Of a stretch of DNA of 64,000 nucleotides, positions 60,295 through 64,000 are shown piece after piece; position 1 is the first letter of the stretch; each line of letters opens with the position of its first letter. The DNA is taken from the NCBI RefSeq assembly GCF_000247995.1, contig NZ_BAFE01000003.1, positions 124,001 through 188,000 of the forward strand, read 5' to 3'. This DNA comes from Mobilicoccus pelagius NBRC 104925. Lineage in GTDB: Bacteria; Actinomycetota; Actinomycetes; Actinomycetales; Dermatophilaceae. The position numbers and the translations under genes are program-made. Below the pieces are notes generated by a model, which was not told where the DNA came from, did no database searches, and saw only the letters and a program-made list of their open reading frames with translations.

Positions 60295-61182
60295 ATGAAG
60301 ATCTTCTGCCCCGAATGCGGTACGGCGTTCGCTCCCGGCGGCGCGTTCTGCGACGAGTGTGGAACGCCCGCCCCCACCGGCGTCGCCGACATCGACACGA
60401 GCACCCGGCTGGGTGGCAGCGAGGCCGTCTTCGGACGCCCCGCGGACCCCACCGCGCCGGCCACCGAATACGACGATCACGCCGAACCGACGATGATGGC
60501 CCCGCGGCTCTCGCCGCAGGAGGCCTCGGCGCCGCCCATGGGTGCCGCGGGAGGCGTGGGGGCCCCGGGCGCCACCGCGTACGGTGCGCCGCCGCCCGTC
60601 TACCCCGCGCCGGCGTATGCGGCTCCGCCGCCCCGGTCGGGTGGAGCCGCGAAGTGGGCGCTCATGGGCCTCGCGGGTGTCGCGCTCGTCGCTGCCGCGT
60701 TCTTCGGGACGCGGTACGTCATGGACGACGAGGAGACGACGGCCGCGCCCACGCCGAGCCCGAGCGCCACGGTCACGGCGGCTCCCTCGGAGTCGGCCAC
60801 GCCGGCCGCCGCCGCTCCGACGGCCTCGCCGTCCGGCGCGACCGCCACCGCGCCCCCGACCCACCGGGTGTCCGCACCGCCCGAGGAACCCGCCGCCCCC
60901 GGTCTCGGCGCCGGCCGGCACTACTCGCTCCACCACACCGACAGCGGGTACGGCGGTGCGTTCTCCAAGGCGGCGACGCTCACCTCGAGTACGACGAGGC
61001 CGTTCATGGTGGCGGTCGCGAGCGCCTACGCCGAGGGCGGTGCCGCCGGCGGCTCCATCGTCCTCGAGGGGGTGTACAGCCCCGTCACCGGCAAGAGCTA
61101 CCGGATGACGTGCACGCAGCAGCCGGACACCGCCGTGATCTGTCGCGGCGGCAACAACGCCGAGGTCCTGCTCTACAACTGA
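60295..61182 (+). CDS. Zinc-ribbon membrane protein with extracytoplasmic domain (295 aa)
   Basis: The N-terminus M-K-I-F-C-P-E-C-G and F-C-D-E-C-G-T-P form a zinc ribbon (residues 5-24). A Pro/Ala/Tyr-rich linker follows, with one membrane segment (about 118-140). A Ser/Thr/Pro-rich outer linker (about 145-205) leads to a C-terminal beta domain (about 208-295) with one cysteine pair (M-T-C-T, V-I-C-R). ATG 60295 has GAGGAG 4 bases upstream. It follows the 727-residue gene by 16 bases, so they form an operon. The plan, cytoplasmic ribbon to outer sensor-like domain, resembles many uncharacterised actinobacterial proteins. Function unknown. Confidence 0.75.
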   Translation: MKIFCPECGTAFAPGGAFCDECGTPAPTGVADIDTSTRLGGSEAVFGRPADPTAPATEYDDHAEPTMMAPRLSPQEASAPPMGAAGGVGAPGATAYGAPPPVYPAPAYAAPPPRSGGAAKWALMGLAGVALVAAAFFGTRYVMDDEETTAAPTPSPSATVTAAPSESATPAAAAPTASPSGATATAPPTHRVSAPPEEPAAPGLGAGRHYSLHHTDSGYGGAFSKAATLTSSTTRPFMVAVASAYAEGGAAGGSIVLEGVYSPVTGKSYRMTCTQQPDTAVICRGGNNAEVLLYN

Positions 61183-61195
61183 CGTCCACGACGAA

Positions 61196-61234
61196 CGACG
61201 GGCCGCCCGGGGACATCCCCCGGGCGGCCCGTCG
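61196..61234. terminator. 17-bp perfect hairpin between convergent genes
   Basis: CGACGGGCCGCCCGGGG pairs with CCCCGGGCGGCCCGTCG around a 5-base loop. It stands between the zinc-ribbon gene and the amidase gene and should serve both strands. Confidence 0.75.
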
Positions 61235-61246
61235 ACGTCCGCTCGC

Positions 61247-62257
61247 TCACCGACCGATCGACGAGGTGACCGCGTCCGCGAGCGCCGCCGACGTCTTCTG
61301 TCGCCACCCGCGGTCGGCGAACAGCGCCGCGTCACGCGGATGGCGCATGTTCCCCATCTCGAGCATGACCGCGGGCGGCTCGGACAGGTTGACCCCGGCG
61401 ATGTCGGAGCGGACGTCGATCCCCCGGCGTCCGAGGTACGTCGAGATGGGCATGCCCGTCGTCGCCATCTCGTCTCGGACGAGGCGAGCCAGGTCCTGCG
61501 ACCGGGACTCCGCCTCCGGGCCGCCTTTCATCGTGGCCGACGTGATGATGTGGAACCCCCGGGCCGACGCCGACGTGTTGCCGTCGGCGTGGATCGAGAC
61601 GACGAGGTCGGCACCGACGCGGTTGCCGATGCCGGCGCGTTCGTCGACGCACGGGCCCACGCCGCGGTCGTCTGGGCGGGTGAGCCATACCGTCGCGCCG
61701 CGGCTCTGCAGGTCGGCGGCGAGGGCGGAGGCGACGTCCCACGTGAGTTCGTGCTCGCTCATCGCGGAGTTCGCCGTGCCCGAGGTGTTGCAGGCCTTGC
61801 GACGTCCCCCACCTGCGGGCACCTGTCGTTCGTTGATCCTCGCGTCGTAGACGCCGTTGTGCCCCGGGTCGACGACGACGCGTCGCCCTTGCAGCGGCCC
61901 CGTGCCGGTCGGGGGCAGCTCGACCCCGCCACGACTCGGACGCTCGAACGCGGCCCGGGACGTGCGGGACGACGCCGACGGTGTCGCGCTCGGGGCGGAC
62001 GTGGGCGTCGCCGTGTCGCTCACCCGGTACGTCGGCATCGCCGTGGCCGTGTCCGAGGCCGGGGCCTTCGACGGCGTGGACGACGACGGGGCGGTGGTGT
62101 CGTCGGGGGGCGACGGCGTCACCGTCTCGGTCCACGACTCGGCGGACGGGGTGACCGCCTGACCCGCCTCACGTCCGCCTGGCGGATCACCGCAGGCGGT
62201 CAACGCCATCGCTGCGGCCGCCACGAGGACGAGTGCCTGCCCCGATCGCCGGTCCAT
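61247..62257 (-). CDS. N-acetylmuramoyl-L-alanine amidase, Amidase_3 type lipoprotein
   Basis: A 336-residue exported lipoprotein (lipobox A-L-T-A-C near residue 20). A Thr/Pro/Ser-rich linker (about 25-110) precedes the zinc amidase domain. Visible ligands and catalytic residues are V-V-V-D-P-G-H-N-G (His), S-E-H-E-L-T-W-D (Glu), V-V-S-I-H-A-D (His) and M-L-E-M-G-N-M (catalytic Glu). It cleaves the bond between MurNAc and the stem peptide in peptidoglycan. ATG 62257 has AGGAGG 5 bases upstream; an open frame to 62308 is not needed. It lies 57 bases after a second amidase gene of a different family, a likely operon. A cysteine pair may give a disulfide in the catalytic domain. Confidence 0.92.
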   Translation of the reverse strand: MDRRSGQALVLVAAAAMALTACGDPPGGREAGQAVTPSAESWTETVTPSPPDDTTAPSSSTPSKAPASDTATAMPTYRVSDTATPTSAPSATPSASSRTSRAAFERPSRGGVELPPTGTGPLQGRRVVVDPGHNGVYDARINERQVPAGGGRRKACNTSGTANSAMSEHELTWDVASALAADLQSRGATVWLTRPDDRGVGPCVDERAGIGNRVGADLVVSIHADGNTSASARGFHIITSATMKGGPEAESRSQDLARLVRDEMATTGMPISTYLGRRGIDVRSDIAGVNLSEPPAVMLEMGNMRHPRDAALFADRGWRQKTSAALADAVTSSIGR

Positions 62258-62314
62258 CGTGCCTCCTACGGTTCGTCCGTTCACCCTGTTCCAGTCGGCA
62301 CCGGGCATCTCGTC

Positions 62315-63433
62315 TCAACGCTCCACGGTGGCACGGTCCGTGCTCTCGTCGCCCGACTCGGGGCCCGGCGATGTGCGGGCGCGTCCCCGGATCGCAAGCG
62401 CCGTGGCGGTCGCCGCGGCAACACCGCCGGCGGCGGCCCACATCCCCCGCGTCGTCCCGTCCTCGACGATCGCCCCGGAGGAGACCGCGGACGGGGACGG
62501 AGTGGGCGCGAGGGCCGGCGGTGAACCGGACGGAGCAGCCGGGGTCGTGACCGTCGCCGAGGGCGCAGACGACGGGGACACCGACGAGGTGCCCGTGCCG
62601 CTCGGCGCCGCGGTCGCCACCGCGGGGGCCGTGGTGGCCGTGGCGGCCGTGGCGGCCGTGGCGGCCGTGGTGGCGACCGGCGACGGGGCCGTGGCGTCGG
62701 AGGTACGGCTCGACGGCTCCGAGGACCCACGCCTCACGAGACGTGCCGCGTCCTGCGCGCGGGTGAGCAGCGAGCCGTGGACGAGCGTGTTGGCCGCGTC
62801 GCCGGGGCACTCCGTGCGGGAGACGTCGCGATGCCCCGAGAGGGGCGCCGTCTGCACGGTGCTGCCCGCGGGCCACCGGTTCGATCCACGACTCACGAAC
62901 GTCACGCTCGGCGCGGCGAGATCGACGCCGTACTGCACCGCGAGCCGTCCGAGGAGGGAGCCCATCGCGGCCTGCGCGGCCTCGGTGGGAGGGACCCGGG
63001 TGTGGTCGCCGACGAAGCAGCAGAGGATCGCGTGCCCCTGGCTGCCGCCCGTCGCATCGCCTCGCACGGGCTCCTCGAGGCTGCCCGCGCGGCCCTCCCA
63101 GATGCGTCCGTACGCGTCGACGAAGAAGTTGTAGGCGACGTCCTTCCACCCCTTCTCACCCGTGTGGAAGGCGTGGATCGACCGCAGCCGACGCACGACA
63201 CCCTCCGGGGAGTCGCCGTTCGGGGTCTCGGTGTGATGGACGAGGAGGAACTTCACGTCGTCCTCGACGGGGAGCGGGCCGGGGTGCGGAAGACCTGCGG
63301 CCCACGCCTCACGGGGACGGATGGGGTGTCGAGCGTCCGCGGCCCGCGCGGAGCCGGCAGAGGACAGACCGGCGAGCGTCGCGGCGCCGAGGGCGCCCCA
63401 GGCGAGGACGTGTCGACGTGTGGGGGCCGTCAT
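62315..63433 (-). CDS. Peptidoglycan-recognition-type amidase (Amidase_2), Tat-exported
   Basis: A 372-residue protein. The N-terminus P-T-R-R-H-V-L-A-W-G with a hydrophobic stretch is a twin-arginine signal. The catalytic domain (about 38-245) has L-L-V-H-H-T-E-T-P and S-G-H-R-D-V-S-R-T-E-C-P-G, the His-His...His...Cys zinc ligands of PGRP/Amidase_2 enzymes, and Y-N-F-F-V-D-A-Y-G-R-I-W-E-G-R. A low-complexity Thr/Ala/Pro linker follows, including a five-unit 9-base DNA repeat, then a C-terminal membrane segment (about 330-352) that probably anchors it. It cleaves N-acetylmuramoyl-L-alanine bonds, acting as hydrolase or receptor. It starts 3 bases after the partial upstream gene. Confidence 0.9.
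   Translation of the reverse strand: MTAPTRRHVLAWGALGAATLAGLSSAGSARAADARHPIRPREAWAAGLPHPGPLPVEDDVKFLLVHHTETPNGDSPEGVVRRLRSIHAFHTGEKGWKDVAYNFFVDAYGRIWEGRAGSLEEPVRGDATGGSQGHAILCCFVGDHTRVPPTEAAQAAMGSLLGRLAVQYGVDLAAPSVTFVSRGSNRWPAGSTVQTAPLSGHRDVSRTECPGDAANTLVHGSLLTRAQDAARLVRRGSSEPSSRTSDATAPSPVATTAATAATAATATTAPAVATAAPSGTGTSSVSPSSAPSATVTTPAAPSGSPPALAPTPSPSAVSSGAIVEDGTTRGMWAAAGGVAAATATALAIRGRARTSPGPESGDESTDRATVER
62631..62675 (-). repeat. Five tandem 9-base repeats in the amidase linker
   Basis: Units of GTGGCGGCC (first and last degenerate) code for Ala-Ala-Thr steps in the low-complexity linker; the frame is preserved by any change in copy number. Confidence 0.8.
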
Positions 63434-63436
63434 CGG

Positions 63437-64000
63437 TCACCCCACGAGTCGGGCGTAGCAGGCGCCCGACGCCGAACGACCGAACACACCGCAGGCGCGG
63501 TTGGCCTCAGGCTTGGTCGAGAACCACTCGTCGCTCACGACGGCCCAGTACCCGGGTCGCAGGCCGGGTGTGAGGGAGCTGTCGACGACCGTCGTGGGCC
63601 CGGGCACCCCACGTTCCTTCGCCCGTGCGTCGTCGGCGCTGTAGCGACCCTTGGGGTAGGACTCGAGGACGAGGATCCACGTCCCGGACGGCACCGACGC
63701 CCCGCCGGGAGCGTCGACGTCGTCCTCGACGGGCGGTGCCGCCGCGGGGACGGTCGGCTGCGCGGTCGGTGCAGGAGCCGCCTGCGGGGCCGCGCCCTGG
63801 GGAGCGGCCGTGGGTCGGGGTGCGGCGGCGGGAGGTGCTGCTGCCGCGGGTGCTGCCGCCTGGGGTGCAACCGAGGACGCCGTCGCCCCGGTCCCCTGCC
63901 CGGACGGGGCCGCAGCCGGCGCCGCCGCCGGTGCGGCGGTGGTCGGGGATGCCGCGGCGACCGGCTCCGTGGTCGAGGAGTCCCTCCCGAGCACCCACCA
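63437..64000 (-). CDS. Partial gene: Ala/Pro-rich protein with C-terminal SPOR-like domain
   Basis: Read from the right edge, this frame begins W-W-V-L-G-R-D before the window ends, so the gene's 5' end lies outside. Residues up to about 90 of the visible part are an Ala/Pro/Thr linker. The last 85 residues have the S-G-T-W-I-L-V-L-E-S-Y-P-K-G-R-Y strand and two more beta/alpha segments, like peptidoglycan-binding SPOR domains, though without a full motif match. A cysteine pair (A-C-G-V-F, G-A-C-Y-A) is near the end. The stop lies 3 bases before the amidase ATG, so both are co-transcribed. SPOR-like identity is tentative. Confidence 0.6.
   Translation of the reverse strand, partial: WWVLGRDSSTTEPVAAASPTTAAPAAAPAAAPSGQGTGATASSVAPQAAAPAAAAPPAAAPRPTAAPQGAAPQAAPAPTAQPTVPAAAPPVEDDVDAPGGASVPSGTWILVLESYPKGRYSADDARAKERGVPGPTTVVDSSLTPGLRPGYWAVVSDEWFSTKPEANRACGVFGRSASGACYARLVG

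Overview
This 64 kb window is very GC-rich chromosomal DNA with dense, codon-biased genes. Many genes start on GTG or overlap by four bases (ATGA or GTGA), and many start 6-8 bases after a TANNNT hexamer, as leaderless transcripts do. These traits and the protein families present (cell-wall-binding type 2 repeats, an LCP ligase, an Rv1747-like FHA-ABC exporter, PASTA-less Ser/Thr kinase, DmsABC) point to an actinomycete, most likely a facultatively anaerobic member of the Micrococcales such as Dermatophilaceae. The genus is a guess. I saw no tRNA, rRNA, CRISPR array, prophage or plasmid origin.

1-17 kb is a surface-polysaccharide locus, almost all on the minus strand. It holds seven glycosyltransferases (one cut by the left edge), a two-gene ABC-2 exporter, an O-antigen ligase/polymerase-like protein on the plus strand and an LCP ligase. 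The likely flow is glycan assembly in the cytoplasm, export by the ABC pair, and attachment to the wall by LCP. 17.2-23.1 kb is a five-gene operon for a DMSO reductase-type molybdoenzyme: dmsA, dmsB, dmsC, a TorD-like chaperone, and an unusual iron-sulfur/zinc-ribbon protein.

23.2-29.3 kb carries an acyl-CoA dehydrogenase, a small membrane protein coupled to a glycosyltransferase-like protein, an aldo/keto reductase and a large polytopic protein. 29.5-47.4 kb is mostly cell surface. It has two paralogous secreted HExxH proteins (one fused to three cell-wall-binding repeats), a second cell-wall-binding protein, another ligase-like protein, an OafA-type acyltransferase, and a DUF1624-type membrane protein truncated by an IS1380-family remnant. 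It also has a lipoprotein, a 1248-residue S-layer-like protein with a structured leader and a CRP-like site, and a pair of small secreted paralogues.

47.4-49.8 kb is a poorly coding stretch with one AbiEi/DUF559-like gene. 49.8-64 kb is an envelope-signalling and peptidoglycan region: a zinc-ribbon/TM2 protein, a Ser/Thr kinase, a polysaccharide deacetylase lipoprotein, a double-FHA ABC exporter, a beta-lactamase-like serine hydrolase, two more zinc-ribbon membrane proteins, two different peptidoglycan amidases and a partial SPOR-like protein. Taken together, the window reads as an envelope-building and surface-remodelling region with a respiratory operon inside it. The most unusual items are the HExxH protein pair, the fifth gene of the DMSO reductase operon, the leader of the S-layer-like gene and the IS-truncated membrane protein.
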